Assembly (NCBI GenBank): GCA_026826555.1
Contig: JAKSZT010053764.1
Span: forward strand, 15,388,282-15,452,281
From: Tolypeutes matacus
Lineage: Eukaryota > Chordata > Mammalia > Cingulata > Chlamyphoridae
Direction: 5' to 3'
DNA length: 64,000 nt
Shown here: piece by piece, positions 32,481 through 43,800 of the stretch
Numbering within the stretch: position 1 is the first letter of the stretch
Layout of the letters: every line of letters starts with the position of its first letter
Position numbers and translations under genes: made by a program
Notes under the pieces: model-generated
What the model was told of the DNA's origin: nothing
Databases searched by the model: none
Seen by the model: the letters and a program-made list of their open reading frames with translations, nothing else

Positions 32481-33015
32481 TTGGAGAAAGAAAAAGGTGA
32501 TGATAGCACATTATTGTGAGTATAATTAACAGCACTGATTTATGGGTGTGATTGTAGTTAAAAGGTAAAGTTTAGGGTTGTATATATCAACAGAAGGAAA
32601 GCTAGAAGATAAACTTGAAACTGTAAAACATACTGAACCCTGTTGTGGATGATGGCTGTGGTTAAGAGTACAAATATAAGAATGCTCTTTCATGAACTAT
32701 AACAAATGTATGTCACTATTATAAGGTGTTAACAATAGGGTGGTACTTGAGAAAAAGACAACTAATGCAAATTATTGACTATAGCTAACAGTGATATTAG
32801 TATTTATTTTCATCAATTATAACAAAGGTACTAAACCAATGCTAAGGATCACTAATGGGATATAGAGGGTAGGAGATTTTTCTTTTTGGAGTAATGAAAA
32901 TGTTCTCAAATTGATTGTTGTGATGAACACACAACTCTTGTGATTGTACTGAGAGTCACTGATGTACATTTTGGATAGATTATATGGTGTGTGAATAAAA
33001 CTGTTTAAAAAATAC
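32480..33015 (+). mobile_element. L1 3'UTR fragment
   Basis: It shares with other L1 3' ends here the order GATAGCACATTATTGTGAGT, GTGGTTAAGAGTACAAATA, CATCAATTATAACAAAGGTA and GGAGTAATGAAAATGTTCTC, and ends AATAAAACTG plus a short A run. Confidence 0.75.
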
Positions 33016-33176
33016 ACAAAATGGCTTAGCTGGAAAATAGATTCATAGTCATAATGTAAACATTAAATACTGATTCAGTCAAAATTATAAAGTAATTATT
33101 TCAAGGATGATACAGAATGTGAGTGTTAAATTACATGTTCACCTACAATAGGTTAATAAAACTAAAAAATGAAGGG

Positions 33177-33325
33177 AGGGGAGCAAATGTAGCTCAAGTG
33201 GTTGAGCATCTGCTTCCCACATATGAGGTCAGGGGTTCGATCCCTGGTGGTACCTACTACAAACAAACAAATGGGGGTGGGAACTCACCACAAAACAACA
33301 ACAACAACAAACCCCAACTCTCATT
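33177..33325 (+). mobile_element. Short tRNA-type SINE (first of three)
   Basis: GGGAGCAAATGTAGCTCAAG and GGGGTTCGATCCCTGG mark the tRNA-like body. The tail is ACAACA-rich. Confidence 0.88.
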
Positions 33326-33426
33326 GGGGAGTGGATATAGCTCAGTGGTTGAGCATCTGCTTCCCATTTATGAGGTCCTGGGTTTAATCCCCGGTACCTC
33401 CTAAAAAAAAAAGGAAAGGAAAAAAA
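33326..33426 (+). mobile_element. Short tRNA-type SINE (second of three)
   Basis: GGGGAGTGGATATAGCTCAG and GGGTTTAATCCCCGG mark the tRNA-like body, followed by an A-rich tail. Confidence 0.88.
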
Positions 33427-33434
33427 GCAGTATA

Positions 33435-33613
33435 GGGAAGCAGCTGTGGCTCAATCAGTAGGGCTCCCGTTTACCATATGGGAGGCCCCGGGTTCGGTTC
33501 CCGGGGCCTCCTGGTGAAGGCAAGCCCGCCCGCGCGGCATGGTTAGCTGACCCAGAGAGCACAAGCAGCAAGGGGGGGATAAATGAATAAATTAAAAAAA
33601 AAAAAAAAAAAAA
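33435..33613 (+). mobile_element. DAS-type SINE (third of three) with duplication
   Basis: GGGAAGCAGCTGTGGCTCAA and GGTTCGGTTCCCGGGGCC, then a GC-rich body and A tail. The duplication GCAGTATA (33427-33434 and 33614-33621) falls in the A-rich tail region of the preceding SINE, so this copy is the younger. The well-preserved palindromic B-box region suggests a fairly recent insertion. Confidence 0.92.
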
Positions 33614-33621
33614 GCAGTATA

Positions 33622-34493
<872 letters not shown>

Positions 34494-34710
34494 CTACAAA
34501 GCCACAAAACAAGGTGTTTAAGAAATTGGGTTAACTTTAAATTTTAATAAAGCCATAAAATGTGGCTTGAGTAGAAATCTAACTATTTATATAAATTAAG
34601 TATCACTGATATTAACAAATAACTATATTGTTTAATCTTTTATACCACTATTATTGGTATTTAAACATTATGACTTGCTACCAAGAAGAAAAGGAGAATT
34701 TATTCTTTAC

Positions 34711-34834
34711 CCTGCCCCAGTCTCTCCGGCTTTCAGTACTAGCTGATGGCATCTTTGCTTTCTTTTTGCTCATCTTAAGTTTTTCACCAGCCTTTACAAC
34801 TTCACTGGAATCAGTTTTACAGGAAGGGCAATAC
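34711..34834 (-). CDS. UHRF2: UHRF2 internal exon, PHD end and linker
   Basis: The exon begins after CTTTTAAAG and ends CAGG before GTAAAG. One nucleotide plus 41 codons give [32 protein letters not shown] and TESRRDWGR. The CPSC pair completes the zinc ligands of the PHD finger begun in the previous exon. The Lys-rich stretch is the linker between the PHD and SRA domains, known in the family as a regulatory basic segment. The exon lies 807 bp from the previous exon and 217 bp from the next, the tightest cluster of exons in the window. Confidence 0.96.
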
Positions 34835-35641
34835 CTTTAAAAGAAAAAAAGAACAAAGGAATTATAATAACACTGCACTAAAGCCTGTAACAGAATATGA
34901 CCATTCTAGGAACAAGTTTTAAAGTGTAATAAAGAGATTCAACTGGCATTAAAAGTATTGAACTTCTCAAAATATTTACATGGTTAGGCTGGCCATAAAA
35001 AAAAAAGTCATTTTTTTTAGAAAACTTGAGAATAAATACTACTATAGAACACAGTAGAAGCATCTAACCTAGTTGGGTGGTAGGTAGGGCCATCCACAAA
35101 GGGTTCCAAGAGGATGTCTTATTAAAGTGAAAAGCTGAAGTATGAATATCATCCTGAAGTTAAGCAAGGAGGAAAATGTTCCCGAGAAGAAAATGTGTCA
35201 AGTGGGAAAGTCCATAAGAATGAAAGAACATGACTTAGTCAAGGAGCTGAAAGATATTCTATCTGGCTAGTATATAGTAGACCACCATAGAAGGGGGTAG
35301 GGTAAGGGATATAGCTGGAGCAACAACTAAATACCATGCAGGGCCCAGTAAGGCAAAAATAAAACATCTTCTGAAGCAAAGTTATAACAATCAGATTTGC
35401 ACTTTTGACACACAGACACCATACTGGAGAAGGGATTTGAGGAAGACAAAAATGGAGCTAGAAAGCATTTCAAAAGGTGTTGCAACAATAGAATAAACAT
35501 AGCAATACCAAGTACAATTGGCTATAACACTTTAAGAACTTTAATACACACTATGTATCTTTAGAAATTAACTTGTGGTAGTTCAAATACATATTTCACA
35601 TCTGATTCTTAACATAACAAAGAAAACCCTGGTAATCATAC
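34835..35641. other. Short UHRF2 intron
   Basis: The 807-bp intron between the two PHD exons. I recognise no repeat in it. Confidence 0.6.
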
Positions 35642-35828
35642 CAATATTCCTCTTCTGGGATCTTATCCAAAGGTGGGTTCAGGCAGTAAATATGATAGGC
35701 CATATTACACTCATCACATAAAAGTTGCATGCTGGGTTCCTGTTTTCCACCACATACATGGCAGGAGCAAGAATGGCATTTCGTATCTGGGTCTCCACCA
35801 CACAGGTTACATTCAGGGTCATTTTTCC
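35642..35828 (-). CDS. UHRF2: UHRF2 internal exon, PHD finger
   Basis: The exon starts after TTCTTAACAG and ends in TATTG before the donor GTATGATT. It has 2 leading nucleotides, 61 codons and 2 trailing nucleotides, in phase with both neighbours. The peptide starts KNDPECNLCGGDPDTKCHSC and continues CHVCGGKQEPSMQLLCDEC, NMAYHIYCLNPPLDKIPEEE and YW. This is the cysteine-rich start and the C4HC3 PHD finger of UHRF2, with the Cys and His zinc ligands present. The final Cys pair is supplied by the next exon. In the family the PHD finger binds the unmodified N-terminus of histone H3 and works together with the tandem Tudor domain. No disabling changes are seen. Confidence 0.97.
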
Positions 35829-36950
35829 CTGTTAAGAACAAAATCATAGCAAGCCCTGTTTTAAAATCACTTTTATAGCTATGAATCTTATAAAGAAAAA
35901 ACCCATGGAAATAGCGTACAGCTTTCTTAATGAAAAGAAAGGAACCATAAGGAATAATCAAGTGTGGGACTTTAAGGAAATATGCCAGGTCTCATCCTAG
36001 ATTTAACTAGAATTTCAAGGAGGGTGCAAGGCATATGCCAGTGAAAAATCTATTGACCAGAAACCATGAGGATAATTTACACTTTTGCCTTAAAATTTAT
36101 TTATATTGGTTCGACCCATAGTACCCAAATGTGCACCAAAGATAACCAGAACTCACTGGTGTACTGTAGGATATTGTGTAAAATTTCCAGGGAAGCAAAA
36201 ATGACATCCATCAGACACCATGTGAACTAATACCGTTAAGTTGTTTGAACCTAACTACTTTAAAAATCGAATTAATTTGTATTTCTTTTAATTTGTAGGT
36301 ACCATCAAAAAATTACTGAGACATTAAGATGCAATGAACTGAGAAAGTTTGAGAAACTCTGGGTAAGAACTTAGCAAGATGCTTAATTCCATTCAAAGAC
36401 ATACAAGTTAACGCTTTGGGTCTGTAACTTCTATTAGATTAGGAAAAATAAACAAATAGTTATAACAAGGATATGTAGAAACTAGCACACTGTGGGCGAG
36501 AATGCAAATCAAACATCTGAAAGGTCATTTGGCAATATTTAGAAAAATTGAAAATCAACAGAACCTTTTATTATAAGATATTCCTTCTCCCTACTCTCCT
36601 CTGGTCTTTAAGTGGTATTTTCTAAATGCTGGGATTCTTGTCCCAATACTTATTCCTACATGGAGGTGAAGTAAGTTATCCTATTGGTAGTTAAGCCACT
36701 TGTCTAGGTATCTAGTAAAAACGGTCCTAGTTATGAGGGATTTGTTCTCATTCTCCCTGTCCAGGCCAACCAGCAGAAATAGTGACCTGGGCAAGTATAC
36801 CAGTTGGGCAGATCTAAACCTTTTATTGGGTGGGTTGTACTAAGAAGGGGAGGGCTGCTGGGAGTCACCAAGTCCATTTTGGTTCCTCTAAAAGCTATAT
36901 GCCCAGTATACTCTTTATCAATATAGAATGGCATTTCTAACTTAGTTCAC
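35829..36950. other. Intron sequence, no clear element
   Basis: A faint L1-like stretch occurs near 36480-36560 (GTGGGCGAGAATGCAAATCA). Otherwise nothing recognised. Confidence 0.45.
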
Positions 36951-37301
36951 TTTTTTTTTTTAAGGTTTATTTATTTATTCTCCCCACTCCCCCATTGTTT
37001 TGCATTTGCTGCATCTGTTTTGTGCTAGTCTTTTTAGAAGGCACCAGAAACTGAACCTGGAACCTCTGATGTGGGAGGCAGGCGCCTAATCGCTCGAGCC
37101 ACCTCCACTCCCTGCTGTGTCGTGTCTCTCATTATGTTTTCCTCGTGTCTCTTGTGTCATCTTGTTGCATCAGCTCGCCGCACCAGCCCGTCACGTCAGC
37201 TCGTGGTCTTGCTCGTCTTCTTTAGGAGGCACTGGGAGCTAAACCTGGGACCTCCTATTTGGTAGGCTGGAGCTCAACTGCTTGAGCCACATCCGCTTCC
37301 T
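36951..37301 (-). mobile_element. Dimeric DAS-type SINE
   Basis: On the minus strand two tRNA-like units are seen (GGAAGCGGATGTGGCTCAAG near 37300, and GGGAGTGGAGGTGGCTCGAG near 37110) separated by a spacer with GACGTGACGGGCTGG, then an A/T-rich tail ending in a T run on the plus strand at 36951. Confidence 0.9.
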
Positions 37302-37434
37302 GCTTGGTTGATTTTTATATTACTTGTCAATTGGTTCAGACCTATGGCAAGTAAGAGGTATCATTTATTGACCCATCCAAATCCCAACACCTTTTGCCCA
37401 AATGTTTCCCTTGAAATTTTAAAATATACATATA

Positions 37435-37802
37435 GGGAAGCGGATGTGGCTCAGCCACTTGGACATCCACCTATCACATGGGAGGTCCCAGGTTCAGGTC
37501 CCAGTGCCTCCTAAAACACGAGCAGATGCCACCACCCACCACAACAGAGCTAGACGCCACTGCAAAAGAGCTAAACACCACCTCCCGTGGCAACAGAGCT
37601 AGATGCCATCTCCCGCAGCAACGAGCTAGACTCCGCCCCCACTGCAACAAGCAGAGGTCTCAAGCCAGTAGATGCCGCAGCCTGTGGCTCGGTTCATTGG
37701 GCACTCGCCTATCATGTGGGAGGTCCCGGGTTTGGTTCCCGGTGCCTCCTGGAGAAGGCAAGCAAACAATGAGCAAACAGACAAGTGAACCATCTGGGGG
37801 AT
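37435..37802 (+). mobile_element. Composite SINE, tRNA unit - tandem spacer - tRNA unit
   Basis: The first unit starts GGGAAGCGGATGTGGCTCAG. The spacer (about 37540-37660) holds about four imperfect 24-30 bp units with the core GAGCTAGACGCC. The second unit has GGTCCCGGGTTTGGTTCCCG. No A tail is visible: the element runs straight into a truncated LTR at about 37803. Confidence 0.88.
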
Positions 37803-38278
37803 TCGACCACATCATTAGGGAGTGCAGGGTTGAGTCCCCACTCCTTTGATGGGCTGATAAAACAGACTCTCACATGAAAGTAGACACAGAGGGAAGATAC
37901 ACAGAGGATCCTGTGGCCATGGGAAGAGAGACGAGCCCGATAGTCTACAGCTCATCTTGTGAAGAGAACAGAGCAGCTGAGCACAGAAAGAAACGAGCCC
38001 GGGGAGAGCCTTATGCCAGCCTACAGCTGAGATTGGAAGAAATTGGGACCATGGAGCCTTATAAGGGAAGAGGAAGGCTGAACTCTCCCAGATGTCATCC
38101 ACCATCTTGCATCAAAATGTGGCAACAGACTTTGGGTGAGAAAGTACCTCTTATGGTACCTTGAGTTGGACTCTTCAGGGCCTTGTGACTGTAAGCTTCT
38201 ACCCCAAACAAATACCCTTTATAAAAGCCAATGTAGTTCTGGTACTTTGCATCAGCACCCCTTTGGCTGACTAATACA
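37803..38278 (+). mobile_element. 5'-truncated ERVL-type LTR
   Basis: It aligns with the LTR at 9057-9619 from about its position 110 onward (GTTGAGTCCCCACTCC, then CCCTTTATAAAAGCCAA, and the end GGCTGACTAATACA). The first 100 bp or so are missing, replaced by the composite SINE without a visible A tail. Confidence 0.82.
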
Positions 38279-38280
38279 AG

Positions 38281-40110
38281 GGCCAAAACCATCTTTAAAA
38301 AGAATACAATTGGAGGACTCATACTCCCAATTTTAAACTTATTACAATACTACAGTGGTCAAAACAGCATAGTACTGACACAATGACAGACATATAGACC
38401 AATGAAATAAAATTGAGAGTTCTGAAATAGAACATCATATCTATGGTTAGTTAATTGATTTTTGACAAAGCTGCCCAAGCCCACTCAATTGGCAAAGAAT
38501 AGTCTCTTCAACAAATGGTGCTGGGAAAATAGGATATCCATATGCAAAGGAATGAAGGGTGACCCCTATCTCACACCATATACAAAAATTAACTCAAAAT
38601 GGATCAAAGGCCTAAACCTAAGAACCACGAATATAAAATTCCCCGGAAAAAAAAACATAGGGAAGCATCTTTAGGATATTGTGTTAGGCAATGAATTCTT
38701 AGATATAATACCAAAAGCACCAGCAAAGAAGAGAATATAGATATCCCTCAACTCAACAACAAAAAGACAACCCAATTTAAAACTAGGCAAAAGACTTGAA
38801 TAGACATCTCTCCAGATAAATACAAATGGCCTGAAAGCACATGAACTTGTTCAACATTATTAGCTATGCAAATGAAAACCACAATAAGATAATCGTTTCC
38901 CACCCACTAGAATGGCTATTAAAAAAAACTAAAATCTACAAGTGTTGCAGAGGACATGGTAAAAAAGGAATACTAGTTCATTGTTGGTAGGAATGTAATA
39001 TGGTGTAATATGGAAGCAGATGTGGCTCAAGCAATTGGGCACCTGCCTACCACATGGGAGGTCCCGGGTTCGGTTCCCAGTGCCTCCTAAAAAAGATGAG
39101 CACACAACGAATGGACACAGAGAGCAGAAAGCAGCGCAAAACAACGAGGTGGGGAAGAAATAAACAAATAAAATATATCTTAAAAAAAAAAAAAAAAAAA
39201 AAAAAGGTATAGCTGCTGCGGAAAACAGAATTACCATATGACCCAGCAATCCCAGTATTAGGTATATACACATAAGAACTGAAAGCAGGGACTCAGATAA
39301 TTGCATATCAAGGCTCCTAGAGGCATTATTCATAATTGCCATTGCCAAAAGATGAAAGCAACCCAAGTGTCCATGGTCCATGAACAGGCAAATGGATAAA
39401 CAAAATGTGGTATATACATACAATGGAATATCATTCAGTCGTGGAAAGAAATGAAGTTCTGATACATGCTACAACATGGATGATCCTTAAAGATAGCATG
39501 CGGAATGAAATAAGCTGGACACAAAGGAAAATGTTGCATGGTCTCACTGATATGAAAGTATCAGAATAAGCAAATTCAGAGTCAGAAACTAGAAAAGAGA
39601 TTATCTTGCAGTCAGGGTAGGGAATAGGCAATTAATTCTTAAATGGTACAGAATTTCTGTTAGGAGTAATGGAAAATTTTGATAACGGATAGTGGTAATG
39701 GTAGCACAACATTGTGAGTGTAATTAACACCACTGAATTACATATCTGAATGTGGTTAAGAGGGAAATTTTAGGTTTTAGAGAAAATTTATATAATGTAC
39801 AATCCTTTCTTAAGGAGTGTACATTAACAAAATTAAAACAAACAACAACAACAACAAAAAAACCCCACCATAGGTCTGAACAACAGCACAAAGAGCGAAC
39901 CCTAATGCACTAATGTGAACTACGGACTATATAATTAATAGTACAATTATAATATTCTCTCATCAACTGTAAGAAAGGTACCACACTAATGTAAAATATT
40001 AATAATGTGAGCAAGTATATAGGAACTCTGAATTTTATGCATGGGTTTTTCTGTAAATCTAAAACTTCTTTAATTTAAAAAAGAAAAAAAAAAAAAAAAA
40101 AAAAAAAAAG
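38281..40110 (+). mobile_element. L1 3' end with SINE insertion
   Basis: The C-terminal part of ORF2 (from a TACAGTGGTCAAAACAGCAT motif) through the 3'UTR to a long A tail at 40077-40109. It is split by a SINE at 39012-39205. It carries many stops. Confidence 0.83.
39012..39205 (+). mobile_element. DAS-type SINE
   Basis: GGAAGCAGATGTGGCTCAAG and GGGTTCGGTTCCC, then a body with GCACACAACGAATGGACACA and a 25-nt A tail. It lies inside the L1 3' end. Confidence 0.92.
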
Positions 40111-40130
40111 GCTAGACAGGACTATTTACC

Positions 40131-40222
40131 TTTTTTTTTTTTTTAAAGCAGTACCAGGGGTTGAACCCAGGACCTCGTACATATGAAGCACACGCTCAAC
40201 CACTGAGCTATACCCACTCCTG
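40131..40222 (-). mobile_element. Short tRNA-type SINE
   Basis: A T run and AAAGCAGTACCAGGGGTTG are followed by a reversed tRNA-like body (GGTTGAACCCAGG). Flanks share ATTTACC. Confidence 0.88.
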
Positions 40223-40609
40223 ATTTACCCTTGAATATTCTTTTCCAGTATATACTAGACATTGACATATGGTATAGTCAATGGATTGTTTTCCACACAC
40301 AAAAAATTCAGAATTGAGAGAATAAGACACTATTATATTTGGAAAGACAGTAATTGAATCATGAATGAAAAGACCAAGAATCTAGTCCTACCCTCTGTTA
40401 CCAGTAGCTGTGCTATATTAAGCAAATAAAGTCTATAAGATGAACAGGTAAGGTTACATTCTGACATTCATGATTATATAATCCTCATTTATTAACCTCC
40501 CAGAATTCAAAGCTCATTCAGCACTTATATTCTCAGGCTCCACTGGTACCAAAATGGTCTTTTTATTAAAATTTAATCTTGGATGGCCATAAAATAACTG
40601 AAATAGGGT

Positions 40610-41815
40610 TTTTCTTTTTAACAACCCAAGAAACGACAATATCCCTGGCGTGGGACATGACTCCTGGGGATGAGCCTCCCTGGCACCGAGGGATTATTAC
40701 CAAGCGACAGTTAGTGATGTATGTGTAAAAATACCTTAATCAAAAGGGGGAAATATTAAATACAAATGAGGTTTTAGGGCTAAGAGATTTCAAAGTGAAT
40801 AGGAAGGTCATTCCAGAGGTTACGCTTATGCACATTTCAGCAGGATCTCATTGACTGCCACAGTAAACAATGCCTCACACAGCAGCGCTCCTGAGGGCTC
40901 TAGGGACATCTAGACACTATAGACAGAGCAGACAATCTCAAGAACTCGGCACCCTGTCAGTGGACCTTTCTTTGGAATGTATGCTCCCCAAAGTAATAGA
41001 CTCAGACATATTTGTAATTTCCCTACACATGGCTCTTCTGCTCCTTTTATTTGAACCTATGATTAGCACTATATTCACTGGGTGTATGTCCCAGAGACTT
41101 AAATCTTTGGTCTATTCATGTGCCTGCTGGGCCCTGAATCTCAGCAGAGTTGAAACGCCCACTATCCAGTTCACTGGACTTGCCCATGAAAACTAACAAA
41201 AGAATGATGATAGAAAACACCCATTTAAAAAAAGAGAGTATCTACAACTATAGGTATGACAGTTCCATCCATCTGCCCCATGGGATCTAGAACCCCTCTC
41301 AATCAGAAACAGAGTGTGCATCACCATCCCAAAGGCCTCAAGACTGAGGAATGAACAAACATAAAGAGGGAATGCAACTATGGACAAAAGTAGACTTATT
41401 ATTATTCTAGCAATGGAAAAACTTCTATCACTGATATAAAGGCAGTGGCTACCAAAAGTTCTGAGGAGAGGGAGAGGGAAGGATAGGTCTAACATGAGGC
41501 ATTTTGGGGACATTGGAATTGTCCTGTATGACATTGCAATGATGGCTATACGCCATTATACATTTTTAAAAACCTATTAAATTTTGTGGTGCAAAGTGTA
41601 AACTATAATGTAAACTATAGACCATGGATAATAGCAATGCTTCAATATGTGTTCATCAATTGTAACAAATGTACCACACCAATGAAAGAGATGTTAATGT
41701 GGGAAAGTGTGGAAGGAGGAGGCGGTGGGGTATATGGGAATCCCCTTTATTTCTGATGTAATATTTATGTAATCTAAAGCTTCTTTAAAAAATAAAAAAG
41801 ATAATTATATATAAA
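40610..41815 (+). mobile_element. LINE-tailed unit without L1 coding sequence
   Basis: A block of about 1.2 kb. The last 270 bp are an L1-like 3'UTR (CATCAATTGTAACAAATGTA, GGGGTATATGGGAATCCCC, AATAAAAAAG). The preceding 900 bp start near CCCTGGCGTGGGACATGACT and contain no L1 ORF2 match I can see. Two overlapping opposite open frames (40870-41196 plus, 108 aa; 41193-41534 minus, 113 aa) show no known domain. It may be a non-autonomous family mobilised by L1, or an L1 3'UTR of a family I do not know. Confidence 0.5.
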
Positions 41816-42039
41816 AAAGAAATGACAAAATGCCAAGACAAAAAAACGTTTCTTCGAAAACAAAAAATTATCATTTCAGAAAAATCCATTCAATCGAAAC
41901 GAATCTTAGATCAAAGCTGTTGTCTTGGAAATAAATTTGTATGGTTTACAGTTTTGTACTTCTCAAATTATTCAGTAGCCAGTTAAAATGTCAATCATGT
42001 ACAACCATGATAGTCTAAGCCCAAAATAAAAGTCCATAC

Positions 42040-42149
42040 TTAAGAATTTTCCATCTGCAAATGAAAGTGGATGGGCTCCAGGTTTTTCAATTTTGTAGAC
42101 TTCATCTATGAATAGTATCTTGCAGTCATTTAATGTTCCTTCTGAACCC
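42040..42149 (-). CDS. UHRF2: UHRF2 internal exon, end of tandem Tudor domain
   Basis: The acceptor is TTTAAACAG and the donor follows TTCTTAA as GTATGG. The 110 bp contain one leading nucleotide, 36 codons and one trailing nucleotide, so the exon joins in phase to its neighbours on both sides. The peptide GSEGTLNDCKILFIDEVYK followed by IEKPGAHPLSFADGKFL closes the second Tudor barrel and starts the linker to the PHD finger. The family pattern DE(V/I)xKIE(R/K)PGAHPLSFADG is intact. The upstream intron is about 21 kb and holds the ERVL provirus and most of the LTRs. The downstream intron is about 6.2 kb. Confidence 0.96.
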
Positions 42150-43265
42150 CTGTTTAAAAAAAAGGAAGAAAGGTTAGCTTTTTGCCAGTAAAATCTAAGC
42201 CATAGACAAATAATCATTACAGGTCAATCTGGAAACTCAATGGACTTTGTCTATTTACAAATTCTGATCACAGCTACTCCAATCACCCTGAGCTATTGCT
42301 TCCAAGAACAGAAAAAGTCTATTAGTGATTAGTTAACATTCAAAGTTAAGTTTAATTTTAATGTAATTATTAGGGAAAAAAATTTGAAGATTTCATCCTT
42401 TAAATAATCTGGTAAGATTGCTATCTAGTAAATTTAATTTAAAGACTAGATAAAATTAAACCCTGTCAACTAAAATATTTAAATACATTTTCAATAAATA
42501 TAGTAAATTTCTGGCCAAAAATAAGATGCCCATTTATTAAAAAGAAAATGTTTTGAATACTAAGCCATATTTGTCACACACTCAATTTATACCTGTTTAC
42601 ACACGTTTCTTCAATATTTCCTACCATGATTGTGGACTTCCTTCTTTTAAACAATCAACCTTTGCTTTGTATTTTTGAAACTATGACATTGGGTACATAC
42701 AAATTTAGAATGCTTTTATCTGTTTATGAAATATTTCCCTTTATCTTTAGTTATGCATCCTGTAATAATTCTACTCTTGTTTTTAGCATTTGCTTGGTGA
42801 CTTTTTCCATCCTTTTACCTTTTTGTTTATATATACAAATGCTGAAGCTATATAAACAAATTTATAGCTTAGACATATATAAACAAATTTATAGCTTAGA
42901 CAATGATAAAGTGTACATTCTTGTAATTACCAACCATGACAAAAGATAAAACTAGGTCATAAACCCCTTTATGCTTTTCCTGAAGAGTTCTATCCGTACT
43001 AATTTTCCTTAATTTTCTGCTGTCTTATCACTCATCTACCTCTCTAACCATTATGGTGTAGTTTTGCCTGTGTTTTAAAGTCCCAGGTTTATAAATTCTC
43101 ACGCTCTCTCTTTCTTCCTTGCAATTTACTATTTACTACTGAAGAAACCCCATCATTTGTCTTATGGAGTTTCTCTCAGTTCTGATTTTAACACTACCTG
43201 TATGTAGCGTAGGTCAAACACTTTTTCTGTCATCTGTATTTCCTTTAAACTGGTAGTTAGATCTG
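42150..43265. other. Intron sequence with a 27-bp tandem duplication
   Basis: No exon or transposon recognised. It contains the direct repeat listed separately at 42847-42900. Confidence 0.5.
42847..42900. repeat. 27-bp unit repeated twice
   Basis: The unit ending ACAAATTTATAGCTTAGACA occurs twice in tandem with no intervening base. The copies are identical or nearly so. Confidence 0.85.
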
Positions 43266-43480
43266 GAGCAGAGGTCAGCAAACCTTGGTCTGCTGACTGT
43301 TTTAAAAAATAAAAGTTTTATTGGAACACAGACATGCCTGCTAGTTTATGTGTTGTCTATGGCTGTATTGATGCTGCAATGGCAGAGTTGAATATTATGA
43401 TAGAGAACATCTGGTACCCAAAGGCTAAACTATTTATTATCTGACCGTTTAGAGAAAAACTTGCCTTGCTCTAGAGGTTT
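43266..43480 (+). mobile_element. hAT-Charlie-type DNA transposon fragment
   Basis: The motif set GGTCAGCAAACC at the start, AATAAAAGTTTTATTGGAAC, TGTCTATGGCTG, GGCAGAGTTGAAT and a tail like AGAAAAACTTGCC is that of a widespread eutherian Charlie-type MITE. I do not assign a subfamily. Confidence 0.7.
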
Positions 43481-43487
43481 AATCAGA

Positions 43488-43800
43488 TTCAGATTTTTTT
43501 TTTTTTTTTAAGTAATAAACTTTATTTTAGAGAATTTTTAGATTTACATAAAAATTACACTGAAAGTATAGAGAATTCTCATGAAACCCCACACACATTC
43601 ACAGTCTCCCCTACCATTATCATACACTAGTGTGGTACATTTGTGACAACTGATGAACCAATATTGAAACATGCTATTAACCAAAGTCTATAGTTTATGG
43701 TTTTTTTTTTTTTTTCCTTCATATGCATTTTCTCCATTTTATTTATTTATTTATTTATTTTGCTTACAAAAATGTTATTTATATATATATAAAAATATAT
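43488..43800 (-). mobile_element. Old L1 3'UTR, antisense, with AT repeats
   Basis: A T run then AATAAACTTTATTTTAGAGA and TTAGATTTACATAAAAATTA, typical of an L1M 3' end in reverse. A TTTA microsatellite (43738-43760) and TA repeats follow. Confidence 0.65.

Noticed and set aside
38929..39423. Open frame of 164 codons on the minus strand
   Set aside because: It is antisense to an L1 3' end and a SINE; the poly-Phe stretch is the A tail read backwards.
40870..41196. Possible small membrane protein gene (108 codons)
   Set aside because: It lies in the LINE-tailed repeat unit, has an overlapping opposite frame of similar length and no sign of splicing or a known domain. Kept only as part of that finding.
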